Source: Escallonia rubra (Eukaryota > Streptophyta > Magnoliopsida > Escalloniales > Escalloniaceae). Taken from it: a DNA stretch of 64,000 bases. How positions within the stretch are numbered: position 1 is the stretch's first letter; each line of letters starts with the position of its first letter. The stretch spans positions 372,001 through 436,000 of the forward strand of contig JAVXUO010000990.1 in assembly GCA_033065855.1 (NCBI GenBank). Direction: 5' to 3'. The notes beneath the pieces are model-generated. The model saw only the letters and a list, made by a program, of their open reading frames with translations. It was not told the origin of the DNA and made no database searches. Both the position numbers and the translations under genes were made by a program. Below, one piece after another: positions 33,464-45,243 of this stretch.

Positions 33464-34485
33464 GAGATTGAGATAATGATGTCATAAACCGACACGTGGT
33501 GTTCCCCGGGAGTGACACGTCACCGGGGGGGGGGGGGTCCACGGGTACCGGCACTCCATGGACTGTCAGATCGCATATTCACCTGGCCTGCCCCGCACAA
33601 CGTTGCTCCGTCTGTCAGCAAAGACTGGCTCCCACCGCATCGGTGTGGCCAGAGAACCCCCTTGATCTAGCCTCCAATCCAAGGCTTTATAGAGTCCCAC
33701 AGGCCTGGCAGCGGTGGGGAAGACCCGACGCCCAACTGCCAGGTGAACTAGGCGCGATGCCCTCCGAAGACCTGCTCCCGTCTCGGAGTGACCCGGGGGT
33801 CATAGTCCCTAGGGGTGCCGACGCAAACCCCCAGTGCCGGAGCACGTAGGCCAGTCACGCAGGCACCCTGACGGAGATAGTGTCCCGGAGGAGTCGCCTA
33901 TTCCACAACGAGGTAGCATCCCAGAGGAGCCATCTACCTGGCCGGCCGAGGTAGCATCCCGGAGGAGCCTTCTACCTGGCAGAAATGGAGTCTTCATGCC
34001 GGAGCACTTAGAGCTCCCTGACACAGGTAGTGTCTCGGAGGAGTCGTCTATCCCCGCGGGTGAGTCCTTGTGCCGGAGCACTCAGAGCACGTCAAGGTAG
34101 CATCCCGGAGGAGCCGTCTACCTGGCAGAAGGGGAGTTGAAGAGCTCCTTGGCGGAGATAGTGTCCCGGAGGAGTCGCCTATCCCCGCAGGATGATGTAC
34201 ACTCTGGAGAGTGGGTTGAAGCATGTTCCACGACCAAGGCAAGGTGCGCATGGTGTGGTGAATGAGTGTGGTGCCCGGGGGGGGATGTAACATGATTGTG
34301 GTGTATGGGCACGATGAAGTGAGTAAGGTGCCGGGGGCACGTCTGTGTTAGTGGCGCGACGGAGTGCGTATGGTGCCGAGGGCATGGTAGTGTGACAGAG
34401 AGCCTGGGGGCACGGCGGTATCAACATCGCGGTGCAAGGGCGCGGTGGAGTGTTAAAGTGCGACACCCGGACACCGGCGACGGGG

Positions 34486-34724
34486 TCACGGAGTTGTGTC
34501 CGGGCGACGTGGGTCGTGGAGTTGTGTCCGCGCGACGGGGGTCGCGGAGTTGTGTCCGCGCGACGGGGGTCGCGGAGTTGTGTCCGGGCGACAGGGTCGC
34601 GGAGTTGTGTCCGGGTGACCGGGGTCGCGGAGTTGTGTCCAGGCGATGGGGTCGCGGAGTTGTGTCTGGGGACGGGGGTCGCGGAGTTGTGTGTGGGCGA
34701 TGGGGGTCGCGGAGTTATGTATGG
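34486..34724. repeat. Nine-copy tandem array of a 26-29-bp unit
   Basis: GTCGCGGAGTTGTGTCC followed by a variable GGGCGAC-like tail is repeated about nine times within the solo LTR. The same unit is present but far more diverged at 38100-38720 and 50200-50620. Confidence 0.9.
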
Positions 34725-35354
34725 TCCCTTGAAGAGAAGTGAATGTGCTAAGGATGGAGGCCAAAGGCCAACCCTTCGGGGAAGGCCAAGGCCAACCTCA
34801 TGGGGAGGCCGAGGCCGACCCCAAGGGGAAGGCCAAGGCCGAGGCCGACCCCAAGGGGGAGGCCAAGGCCAACCTCCTTGGGCAAGTGCCATGGCGCATC
34901 GACGGGCGACGTGCGACGGTCGAAGCGTGATAAGGCTTCGTGCGAAAATGAGCTTCTTAGTGACGAAGTAACGTGACGAAAGTGAGAAGTGCACGTGACT
35001 TGAGCGTGCATGCTTTGACCGGTTGTGAGCGTTGAAAATGACTGTTGCTTGTGCGGACGTGTCATGCAAAATGGGACCACAGTGGGCCTTTGGGTACGAC
35101 CAGAATAGGTTGGGAACAGTCTTTATATTTTCAATTTATAAAATTTCTAACAAAATTTGTTACCTTTATATTTTTTAAAGAACCGGTATAAAACACAATA
35201 ATTCGACCGTTATGTAGTTCTCGGGCAGTATCACCTGTACCGGCCGGTACAACCGGTACAGAGCGGTATTTTGGCCTATAAAAAATGTAAGGGATACCGC
35301 ACCAGTAGAAGACAAAAGCGGTACGTACCGACCAGTACGATATTGATAACTATG

Positions 35355-36954
35355 GTTGGCAGTTGAGGAGGGATCGTGCTTGATTGAGTAAATTGGTTTC
35401 CTTTAACTTGGAAAATGATATGTTCTCCAATTTGCAGTTCTTGTACTGTCATTGAAGTCTGGCAGTATTAGATATTTTTGTTTTTCATGTTTTCTTGGAC
35501 CATTATATCAATGTAACTGGAATCATAATTGTACCCCCGATGGTATTCAGCATGTTTGGTTTACATTTATATGTTTCTCGAAATACAATTAAACTGTATA
35601 AGGATGACTAACATCTTCCAAGATTGATTATATGCTTCATATATTTATGCCAAGCACCTTTCTAGAAAAAAAGAAACATCTACCATATAAATGACTTGTT
35701 GGCGTCCGCTCACATGATTATTTCTTAGAAGACAAATTATGATTTTCTTCTAGAAACTTACAAGAAAAACAAAAATTTTAGGCGCAATTCGATTTGGACC
35801 ACTAGATAACTATAATTGCGATCAGAATCGTACTCATGATGGTACTGAGCATGTTGGGTGTACTATTGGATATTTCATTTAGCGTGTAATCATAATTATG
35901 TTCGGATATTTAGTTCAAGGAATGAGCGGTAAGTTGCAATTAAAATTTAGAAGAATGACTAAAATATCTTCCAACATTGATTATATGTGTTTTTGTGTAT
36001 ATGTGACCATTTAAGATGCAAATATTTGTTCGAACTTCCTTCTTAAAGTATGTATGTTAAATATTGTGTCACTTTTCTTATAATTTCAAAAAAGCTAGAA
36101 TATAAGTAGTATTTTATACCTTTGATACAAATTGTTAATTTTTGAGACAATCAAAAACGAAAAAAGCTAGAAGAGGGCTAAAGGCAAACAACACACCAAC
36201 TTATCATCAATTCAAGAGTGTCTAAGTATCATACACGGAGTATAATATAATCAAAAGGTCGGGATGGAGTTGTTGTAGTTCCTGAGGGATTTGCTGATAC
36301 TTCTCTTGATTGTGCTGCTAAGATTTGTTCTGCTTTGTTTTTTGCTATCTTTATCTGGTCAATTGTACAAAAGTTTATCTGGATGAGATGATATACTTTT
36401 GCTTTCCATGGAAAGTAACATGCCTACTCATATAACCATGGTAAAAATTTTCAATATATATCGACGTTATCGTGTTTACTTAAAAAAAAAAAATTTATCG
36501 TCAATTCATACCCGTGTCTCATGTCCTTTGCGCGTGAAGATCAAAGAGAACCTGTTATATTATTAAAGAACAAGGTTAAATATGAAACTACAGAATTATG
36601 TTTCATTGCAGGCTTGGAACTAATGAAAAAAAAAAGTCTACTTGATGAAATGACAGAGCCCCTTTTTAGCGTGTCTGAAATTATATCGTAATGATCTAAA
36701 CAACAATCCAAACATCCTCTTTTCCAGATTATGGCAATTATTATGCACCTAATGACCTTTAAATGACAAATCAAATGGGCCCTTAATGTCTTATGTAAGA
36801 CTGGTGCTTAACTTTTGTGAAGAGCCACAAATATGCTTTGAAATGCTTATCTGGTCTTCATATATCAATGAATTACCATGAACAAAAGAACTTTTTCAAT
36901 TGGGTGGAAGTGTGTTGGTGAGCTTAATGACTATTACCTTTAACCAACTATTAC
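35355..36954. other. Intergenic, nothing recognised
   Basis: AT-rich spacer with no gene. Its right edge (36950-36954, ATTAC) is the target duplication of the outer copia element. Confidence 0.45.
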
Positions 36955-37201
36955 TATTTTAAAGTCTTGGCCACCAAGACAAGAGCTTGATCACCAAGTG
37001 AAGACCTTGGGCACCAAGCCTATTTGACCACCACTCCAATTCAACTTGGGCACCAAGTTTACTTGCTCCCGAATATACTTGGCCATCAAGTTGTTCACTT
37101 TGCATTATTTAATTTGTTTTAAATACCATACAACTTGTCTATAAATAGACTTGTGTAGCGAGGACTAATGTAGCCAATTCTATTCAAAAGAACATTTTAC
37201 A
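36955..37201 (+). repeat. 5' LTR of outer copia element
   Basis: A 247-bp repeat paired with 55973-56231. It contains repeated ACCAAG(T/C) words, a TATA box CTATAAATAG, and ends TTTTACA directly before the primer-binding site. Confidence 0.85.
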
Positions 37202-37250
37202 TGGTATCAGCCTAATCGATTTTGGGACGTTTCTTTCCAATTCTCTTCAC

Positions 37251-37748
37251 ATGGCTACCTCTGAAATTCCCCCTCTCATCCCAATAGTACTAGTACATGC
37301 TCTTTAGAGTCTTCTTGTCCATAATTTCTTCATCCATCCGATCAACCCGGTACACCACTTGTCACTCAGCTTCTTACTGGTGACGATTATCCGACATGGA
37401 GTCCTGTGTTACAATGGCTCTTCAAGCAAAAAATAAGCTTGACTTCATCAATGATTCCATTTCTCAACCAGCGACCCTCCTGATCATTCTCTTTGGCTTC
37501 GTTGCAATAGTATGGTTCATTCTCGGTTGAAACATTCTACCACTCACTCAATTGCCAATAGCATCCTTTGGACTAATGCTGCTAAAGCCGTTTGGGGACG
37601 ATCTATGTGATTGTTTTTCTCAACAAAATTCACCTCAAAATTTTGAAATTCGTCATGCCATTTCAAATCATTCCCAAGGGAAAGATTCTGTCTCTGCATA
37701 TTATACTACACTTAAAGGCTTTAAGGATGAATTAGCCTCTTATCATTA
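37251..37748 (+). pseudogene. Outer copia gag, first part
   Basis: It starts at the ATG of MATSEIPPLIPIV and contains gag blocks such as LWTNAAKAVWGRS and HAISNHSQGKDSVSAYYTTL, followed by KGFKDELASY. Several stops and frameshifts are present. The reading is cut at 37748 by the gypsy insertion and resumes at 52239. Confidence 0.8.
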
Positions 37749-39662
37749 TGTTCCCAACCTATCTTGGCCGTACCCATGGACCCACTGGGAGTCCCATTTT
37801 GCACAACATGTCGGCACAAGCAACAATCAATATTCAACGCTTCCAACCAGTCAAAACATGCACGCTCAAGTCACGTGCACTTTTCACTTTTTGTACGTTA
37901 CTATGTCACTAAGAAAATCACACGTCACACGTCAAAACCGTCGTATGTCGCACGTCGCTCGTTGGCACGCCTTGACACTTGTCCAAGGAGGTTGGCCTTG
38001 GCCTTCCCCTTGGGGTCGGCCTCGGCCTTCCCTTAGGGTTTTCCTTGGCCTCCCCCTAAGGGTTGGCCTTGGCCTTCCCCCAAAGGTTGACCATGCATCG
38101 TCCGCGACACCCATCGCCCACATCCGCGCATCAACTCCGCGACACTCGTCAACCGCATCGCCCCTTCGCCAGGGCACCGTCTCCACAACCCTCGTCTCCC
38201 GTGCCTGTGCGTCGACTCCGCGACGCTCGTCGTCCTTCACCCGGACGCCGTGTCCGTGACGCTCGTCGCCCATCACCCACCCATCGCCCTCACCCGCATG
38301 CCGACTCCACGATGCTCATCGACTGTCACCCCGACGCCATCTCTGCGATGCTCATTGGCCATCGCCCGGATGCCATCTCCACGAACCCCGTCGCCCGCGC
38401 TTGTGAGTCGATTCTGTGACGCTCGTCGCCCATCACCAACCCCCATCGCCCGCGCCTGAGCACCGACTCTACAAAACTCATCGATCGTCGCCCGAACGCC
38501 GTCTCTGCGACGCTTATGACTTGTCCCCCGGGCATTGTCTCTGTGACCCCCGTCGTCAGCGCCCGCTATCCTACTCGATGGCGTTCGTCGCCCGTTGCCT
38601 AGGCGCCATCTTCGCGATGCTTGTCGCCCATGGCCCAGGCACCGTCTCCACGACGCCCATGTCTAGTGCCCGCGCGCCGTCTCCGCGACCTCATCGTTGG
38701 CGCCCTCGTCCCCGGTGCCCGCGCATCGCACTCCAACACTCCGCCCTGCCACTGATATTGTCGTGCTCCTAGGCTTTCTGTCACACTATCGTGCCCCTAT
38801 CACCTCACTCACTCCGCCACGCCCACGCACCGCACCACTGATACAGTCGCCCCCATCGCTCTTTGTCACATTATCGTGCCCCCGACACTTCACATACTCT
38901 GACGCGCCCATGCACCGCGCTGCTGATACATTCGCGCCCCCAAGCTCTCTGTCATACCCTTATCATTGACGCCCTCATTATCGGTGCCCGTGCACCGTAC
39001 TCCATTACGCTGCCCTGCCGCTGATACCGCCGTGCCCCTAGGCTCTCTGTCACACTATCGTGCCCCCGTCACCTCACTCACTCCACCGCGCCCACACGCC
39101 ATACCACTGATACAGTCCCCCTGGCTCTTTGTCACATTATAGTGCTCCCGACACTTCACATACTCATCCGCACCCATGCGCCGCGCCGCTGATCCCCAGG
39201 CTCTCTGTCACACTATTGTGCCCCCGGCACCTCACTCACTCTGACGTGCCCGCGCTTTATGCCACTGATACAGTCGCGCCCCATGGCTCTTGGTCACATT
39301 ACCATGCCCCCGACACTTCACATACTCCATCGCACCCATGCGTCGCGCCGTGAATACAGCCGCCACCCTAGGCTCTCTGTCACACTATCGTGCCCCCGAC
39401 ACCTCACTCAATCCATCGCGCCCATACGCCACGCCACTGATACAGTCGCACCTCAGATTCTCAATCACACTACTGTGCCCCTGGCACCATACACACTCCG
39501 CCGTCCCCATGCGTTGCGCCGCTGATATAGTAGTGCCCCTAGCTCTCTGTCACACTACCACGCTTCTTGCGTTGGTCCATCCTTTCAAGACACCATGCGC
39601 AACTTGCCTTGGTCGTGGAACATGCTTTGACCCACTCTCCGGAGTGTGCATCATCCCACGGT

Positions 39663-40110
39663 GATAGGCGATTCTTCCAGGACACTATCTCCACCAGGGA
39701 GCTTTTCAACTCCCCTTCCGCCAGGTAGACGGCTCCTCCGGGATACTACCTCGGCCAGTCAGGTAGACGGCTCCTCCGGGTAGACAGCACAAGGACTCAC
39801 CTACGGGGATAGGCGACTCTTTTAGGACACTATCTCCATCATGGAGCTTTTCAACTCCCCTTCCGTTAGGTAGACGGCTCCTCCGGGATGCTTCTTCGAC
39901 CCATCAGGTAGACGAATTCTCCGAGATGCTACCTTGATGAGCTCCTAGTGCTCCGGCACAAGGCTCACCCGCGGGTAGGCGACTCCTTCAGACACTATCT
40001 CCTTCATGGAGCTCTAAGTGCTCCGGCACAAAGACTCCCTTTCCACCAGGTAGACGGCTCCTCCGGGATGCTACCTCGGCCCGTGGAATAGGCAACTCCT
40101 TCGGGACATT
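39663..40110 (+). repeat. Alternating GATAG..CTATC / GGTAG..CTACC hairpin units
   Basis: Units such as 39663-39689 (GATAG ... CTATC) and 39724-39750 (GGTAG ... CTACC) share a core close to CTCCTCCGGGA. The two unit types alternate. The second base of each arm differs between types but stays paired. The same alternation is seen at 33875-34195 on the other strand and 51220-51540. Confidence 0.7.
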
Positions 40111-40516
40111 ATCTTCGCTAGGGTGACTGCGTGACTGTCCTACGTGCTCCAACACTGGGGGCTTCATCAGCACCCTAGGGACTATGACTCCCGGGTCACT
40201 CCGAGACTGGAGCAGGTCTCCGAAGGGCATCGCGCCTAGTTCGCCTGGCAGTTGAGCATCATGTCTTCCCTACCGTTGCCAGGTCGGTGGGACTCTGCAA
40301 GGGTTTGGATTGGTAGCTAGATCAAGGGGGTTCTCTGGCCACACTGACGCTGTACGAGCCAGTCTTTCCAGACAGACAGAGCGACGCTGTGAGGAGCAGG
40401 CTGGGTGAATATACAATCCGACAGTTCGTGGAGCACAGACACCTGTGGACCCCTCAGTGACGTGTCATTCCTGGGGAGTGCCACGTGTCTGTTGATGACA
40501 TAATCATCTTAACCTC

Positions 40517-40525
40517 TATAAATAG
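40517..40525 (+). promoter_or_regulatory. TATA box of 5' giant LTR
   Basis: TATAAATAG about 300 bp before the LTR end. A 16-bp perfect palindrome CTCTAGAATTCTAGAG (40573-40588) lies about 50 bp downstream, inside the likely transcript start region. Confidence 0.75.
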
Positions 40526-40816
40526 GAGTCTTGAGAATTCATTTAGGGGACTTCAGTATTTTCACTTTCTCACTCTAGAATTCTAGAGAGAGAAACATAC
40601 TGTTTTGACTTTGGACATAAGCATCAGACTGTGACTGTCGTTGTGTATTTATCCTGCGTCATTGTCCTCGCAGCACTGCCACCCTCAGGCTCTGTCTGAA
40701 AAGCCCTTGGTCTGCCCTTGCTGTGTCCCACATCAGCACACTAGGCATCTGACTCGGACTGCATTCCTTGTGGCATCTCCACGTCGACTGTGAACCCATT
40801 TTCCTTGGCATCATTT

Positions 40817-40834
40817 TGGCGACTCTGCTGGGGA
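40817..40834 (+). other. Primer-binding site of the gypsy element
   Basis: TGGCGACTCTGCTGGGGA lies 3 bp after the LTR end. This motif is the tRNA-primer complement known from plant Tat/Ogre-lineage gypsy elements. Confidence 0.8.
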
Positions 40835-40884
40835 TGTGAGCATCACAGCGCAGTTCGTTCCTTGCCTGACACACCCAAGTAATC

Positions 40885-42497
40885 ATGCATCAGCAACGCA
40901 TGACTACTAGGACTACCAGCCAAAGCCTCAACCCAGTCATCCAAGAGGAACATCACCTCGAGTACCAAGAGGAGACCAGCCACAACCAACTCCAGGTTGC
41001 CCCCAGGATGGATGCACCCAATGTAGCTGCGTTCATCAGTGCCACAATCCAACACCTTACTTCTACCATCACTGAACTTTAAGACTCTCAATCTTCTCTC
41101 ATGGCTGTCATCTTAAAAATGCAATCGCCGACTTCTCAAAGCCTCAGAGCTTCCCACCTTGTGCCCACTGATCACCCCATGTCATCCCAAGCTCTAGGGT
41201 TGGCCCCTCATGCTCAAATCCAGCCTTCAGGTCTTGGGCTAGTTCTAGACACTGCCTAGGTCCCAGTGTCGCGACCACCACTGCCTTGGTCCTCCGGGCC
41301 CTCGACAGTAGGACTCGCGACACCTCAGCATGCGGCGTCATGCCTTACCTTTGCTCGAAGTGCTTCAGAGACTCACGACTCAATTGAGATGGAGTTTAAC
41401 CCTAACATAACCAATCGACACCTAAATACCCCTCTCTACCATTGTCATCCCCTCAATGCCTCAGGTCACCCTCTCTGGGGGCTCTGTTTCCAGGATCATC
41501 CTGACGGGGCACAAACCCTCGCATGCTTCGTATGTCACCAAGCATGACCTTGACGCCATCCTCCGTTGTCTCAAGCAGTCATCCTTACCACACTCCCCCT
41601 CTAAGTTGTCTGGCCATGCTCCCTACTCTGGCGACCTTGTTACCAAGCCCGACCCTGTTAAGTACAAGCAACCAGCCTTCACCCTATTCAACGACAAAGA
41701 GGGCAACGCCCGCGAGCACCTCACTCGTTTTGCTGGCTCCCTGGTGCACTACGGGGAGGACGACACTTTGAAGCTTCGAGAATTTCACAAATTCCTGACT
41801 GGCCTCGCCTACTCTTAGTATCATCAGATTCATGATGGTATTATCCACTCTAGGGCTCACATGGTCCAGCTCTTTCTCGACAAGTTTCACCGTGTGACCA
41901 TCGTTGACATTGCCGGAATCCACCAAAACACCAGGGAAGACCTCAACACCTATGTCATACGATTTCATCATAAGTGCTTGGAGTGCACTGAGTTTAGTAA
42001 GGATGAGACCCTTGTACCCATTTGTATCAAGACACATGAAAGACACATACATGGTCTGCCTTGAAAACCTCCAGCTTCGGTCTTGGGGATATCTCATGAA
42101 AGCTGCACGACGCACCTATGACTATGTCGGTCCATCAAAGACCCCAAAGCCCCAAACTCATATTGCCCTGGCCGCGACGGTAGAAGCAGCCAGTGACGAC
42201 GACAACAGCCGCAAGCGCCAATCCCAAGGAAGGGATATGTGCCCTAACAAGAGAGGATAGTCAACGCCTGCCCCAGAATACCCATGCGACTTGAAGATAG
42301 TCAGAGCTCTCATCGAGACCTGGATCAATGACAATGCCATTACCCTGCCCGATGTCGATGCTGAACCTACCCCGACAGACCTAGCCCATCCCAATTACTG
42401 CCCCTATCATCAGAAAGTCAGTCACGGCCTCAAGTGGTGCCAGGGCCTCAAGTTCGCCTTCACTGACAAGATTGCTTCAGACGAGCTCAAACTCTAA
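40885..42497 (+). pseudogene. Gypsy gag, broken
   Basis: The frame opens MHQQRMTTRTTSQSLNPVIQ. It then needs a frame change near 41500 to enter the retrotransposon gag domain, which begins near HAPYSGDLVTKPDPVKYKQP and continues through REHLTRFAGSLVHYG to KHERHIH-like sequence. Later stops are at about 41816 and 42060. A final piece, NYCPYHQKVSHGLKWCQGL, is the Cys/His knuckle that normally follows gag. No protease domain comes after it. At least three breaks make it non-functional. Confidence 0.8.
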
Positions 42498-42944
42498 GTG
42501 CGGGACCTGTGCCCTATCCGCCCAAGCCCTGGCCTCCCTAGTGCATTTTCCACACTTGTAATTTTTTTCTTTCCTACACTTTGCAAGTTTTAATGTGCTC
42601 AATCCCATGTACCAAGGCATGTTGCCTACTTTTGCTATCAATAAAGTTATATTTTTCCAGACTTAGACACTTTTCAAGCTACATTGCTCTTGCACAAGTC
42701 TACTAACACCACCCTTGATACCATCACCCACTCCCTTGGGGGCTTCACCCCTTCCCTACCCCAAGTAGGCCAGGTTCCCCTCCCCTCTCCGTCTCACATT
42801 GCAAAATGACTTGGTAGGTGGTGCGCGGGGTGGCTCGAGCCATGCTACCTAAGTCTCGACTCAGTCAGCCGACATTCTTCCAGGCCTCGCGACTGACCTT
42901 GCCAGGTAAGCCCGTAACACGCTCGCCAGCCTTACCCGACTTCT
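42498..42944 (+). other. Non-coding internal region of gypsy element, left part
   Basis: No pol-like coding sequence. It contains GTAGGTGGTGCGCGGGGTGG and a CTCGAGCC motif (about 42811-42850), which recur at about 49553-49590. The nested copia element starts at 42945 after the CTTCT target. Confidence 0.6.
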
Positions 42945-43417
42945 TATAAAGGAATATACTAGGTTTCGCACCAAGCAATAAAGAAGAGAATTGAAAAAAA
43001 TAATAGAAAATAGAGACACAAGATTTACGTGGTTCGGCGAAAGCCTACTCCACGATGGTAGCAACGATTTCACTATGTTTTTCACTAGAAATTACAGACC
43101 TTTGTCTCTCTCAACAAACCCTCTCAAAGAATGACTCATCTCTTTTCAAGAAAGACTTTTCCTACTCAAAGAAGGACTCTGCTCTCTTGTTTCAAAGAAA
43201 GATTCTTCCTACTCAAAGATGACTCTTCTCTCTTTTCTCTTATACTTAAAACACAATACAAGACAACATATATATACTTAGAGATAAGTAGTGACTTTCT
43301 CTAAATAATCAATGTGGGACAAGACTTATATACTTAGGTCCAAGTCACAATCTTCTTTGAATAACCGATGTGAGACGCCCACACATTCTGGGTTTTTATC
43401 CAAGACACATTATCACA
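42945..43417 (-). repeat. 3' LTR of nested copia element
   Basis: Same length as the 47508-47980 copy, with scattered substitutions and small compensating indels in an AAGAAAGACT/CCTACTCAAAG repeat zone. Confidence 0.9.
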
Positions 43418-43505
43418 AATCTCCACCTTGGCTTGGATAAAACAAGCCACAAACAATCTGAAAATATCATCTGCTGTTACCACACCTGCCCCCTAGGGCT
43501 GCACC

Positions 43506-43844
43506 TCAAATACTGCTGATACTGATCAAATCTAAGCAATGCTTAAACTTGATCTCTGGAATATGCTCTGTCATCATGTCCGCTAGATTTTCAACTGTGG
43601 AAATCTTCTCTACCATAACGGTACCCTGAGAAACCACATCCCGAATAAAATGAAACCTGACATCAAAGTGCTTGGTCCGCTCATGGAATATCTGATTTTT
43701 GGTCAAATGTATGGCAGTTTGGCTATCACAGTAAACGGTGCTAGACTCATGCTTCAATCCCAAATCACCAACCAAGCCCTTTAACCAAATAGCTTCCTTC
43801 ACTGATTCGGTCGCTGCTATGTACTCAGCTTCTGTAGTAGACAA
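43506..43844 (-). pseudogene. Nested copia RNase H
   Basis: [20 protein letters not shown] and [20 protein letters not shown] are the two conserved RNase H blocks of copia elements. The frame is cut off from the RT part by a stop just after CVISWKATL (about 43857). Confidence 0.9.
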
Positions 43845-43856
43845 GGCAACACTAGT

Positions 43857-45017
43857 CTAAAGAGTAGCCTTCCAACTGATCACACAACTCAAAAAAGTAA
43901 AGATATATCCTGTCAAAGATCTCTTCCTATCCAAATCTCCAGCGTAGTCTGAATCCACATATCCAATAACACTACCATTCGCATTACTGCCCCGATGGTA
44001 GACTAAACCAGTATCTGCAGTACCTATCAGATATCGAAGTATCCATTTCACTGCCTGCCAATGAGCTTTCCCAGGATTACCCATGTACCTGCTAACCACA
44101 CTGACTACATGAGAAATATCCGGTCTCGTACAAACAATAGCATACATGAGACTGCCCACTGCACTAGCATATGGAACACACGCCATGTGCTCCACCTTCT
44201 CCTGGGTCTGTGGGGAATCAGTTGCTGAAAGCTTGAAGTGTGCCACTAAAGGAGTAGTCACAGGTTTAGAGTTTTTCATACCAAAGCGCTGCAGTACTCG
44301 CTCAATGTACTTTTTCTGGGACAAGTACAAAATTCCTGCAGGTCTATCCCTCTGAATCTCCATCCTTAATATCCTCTTTGCTGCACCCAAGTCTTTCATC
44401 TCAAATTCCCTTTTCAACTGCTCTTTTAAACTGTTGACATCTGACATTGATTTTGCAGCAATCAACATGTCATCAACATACACCAACAAGTATATATGAG
44501 AACCATCTGTGAGCCTCTGGTGATACACACAACTGTCATACGCACTCCTGGTGTAACCTCTCTCTGCCATGAAAGTGTCGAACCATTTATACCACTGCCT
44601 TGGAGATTGTTTTAATCCATAAAAGGATTTATTCAACAAGCAAACATGATCTTCCTTATATTGGATCACGAATTCCTCTGGTTGACGCATGAATATCTGT
44701 TCTTCCAACTCACCGTGTAGAAAAGCTGTCTTGACATCCAGCTGTTCTAACTCCAAGTCATATAGAGAAACCATATCAAGCAGCACTCTTATCGAAATAT
44801 GTTTTACTACAGGAGAAAATATTTCATTGTAATCAATACCTTCTCTCTGAGTAAAACCCTTAGCTACCAAGCGTGCTTTATACCTTGCATCTTCCATTCC
44901 AAGAATTCCATCCTTCTTCTTGTAGACCCATTTGCAACCAACATTCTTTTGGCCCATAGGCGGTTTCACCAATTCCCACGTTTGATTTTTGTAAAGAGCT
45001 AGATTCCATCTCCTCAC
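43857..45017 (-). pseudogene. Nested copia reverse transcriptase
   Basis: A 386-codon open stretch with the copia RT blocks. ARYKARLVAKGFTQREGIDY comes first, then QLDVKTAFLHGELEEQIFM, then NKSFYGLKQSPRQWYKWF, and the active site YVDDM with the aspartate pair intact. Upstream (45017-45242) the reading shifts frame, and a stop at its other end separates it from RNase H. Confidence 0.93.
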
Positions 45018-45243
45018 TCATAGCAACTGTCCACTGCGCTGATTCCGTGCTCTTGATGGCCTCTTTGTATGTAACAGGCTCTTTAACCTCAATACTCTTT
45101 GCCACACTAAGAGCATAAGCACCCATGTCCGCATATCCATACTTCTGAGGAGGTCGAATTTCTCTTCTCGGTATGTTTCTGGCAATGTTATACTGCTGTT
45201 CCTGAGGTTCTTCATTCTCCTTGGTAGAAAAAGAACCATCATC

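Larger units (their letters stand above)
33142..35118 (-). mobile_element. Solo LTR of the giant gypsy family (1977 bp)
   Basis: On the minus strand it starts TGTTCCCAACCTATTCTGG and ends CTCGGCATCA, the same ends as the LTR at 37749-40813. It is flanked by GTTTT and GTCTT (4 of 5 identical). There is no internal region next to it, so it is a solo LTR left by recombination. A TATA box lies at 33455-33463. The interior has paired GGTAG/GATAG hairpin units at about 33875-34195, a GTCGCGGAGTTGTGTCC array, and a GGCCAAGGCCAACC array near 34760-34890. Confidence 0.85.
28913..35354. mobile_element. hAT-like DNA element carrying three later insertions
   Basis: The left end CATAGTTATGAAAACCGTAC and the right end, on the other strand, CATAGTTATCAATATCGTAC form a terminal inverted repeat. 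Both sub-terminal regions are rich in GTACCGG-like motifs. The flanking 8 bp are GTTGAGAG (28905-28912) and GTTGGCAG (35355-35362), 6 of 8 identical, as expected for an old hAT duplication. Removing the MULE, the Harbinger-type element and the solo LTR leaves about 760 bp of non-coding element. Confidence 0.5.
37749..40813 (+). repeat. 5' giant LTR (3065 bp)
   Basis: It starts TGTTCCCAACCTATCTTGG and ends CTTGGCATCA. Successive zones are a GGCCTTGGCC array (about 37980-38090), a CGACGCTCGTCGCCC-like array (38100-38720), and a roughly 110-bp array with CTCTCTGTCACACTATCGTG and GCTGATACAG (38760-39580). After these come paired hairpin units (39660-40110) and the promoter region with TATA at 40517. 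Long frames here arise from low stop content in GC-rich repeats and are not genes. Confidence 0.85.

Noticed and set aside
33496-35080. Several long overlapping frames on both strands
   Set aside because: They lie in GC-rich tandem arrays of a solo LTR. Translations are repetitive in all frames and have no domain.
38063-39664. Proline-, serine- and arginine-rich frames of 70-124 codons
   Set aside because: Products of tandem repeats in the 5' giant LTR with few stop codons, not genes.
42811-42860. GTAGGTGG...CTCGAGCC block, considered as a polypurine tract/LTR junction
   Set aside because: It recurs at about 49553 but is not next to a recognisable LTR start in either place.
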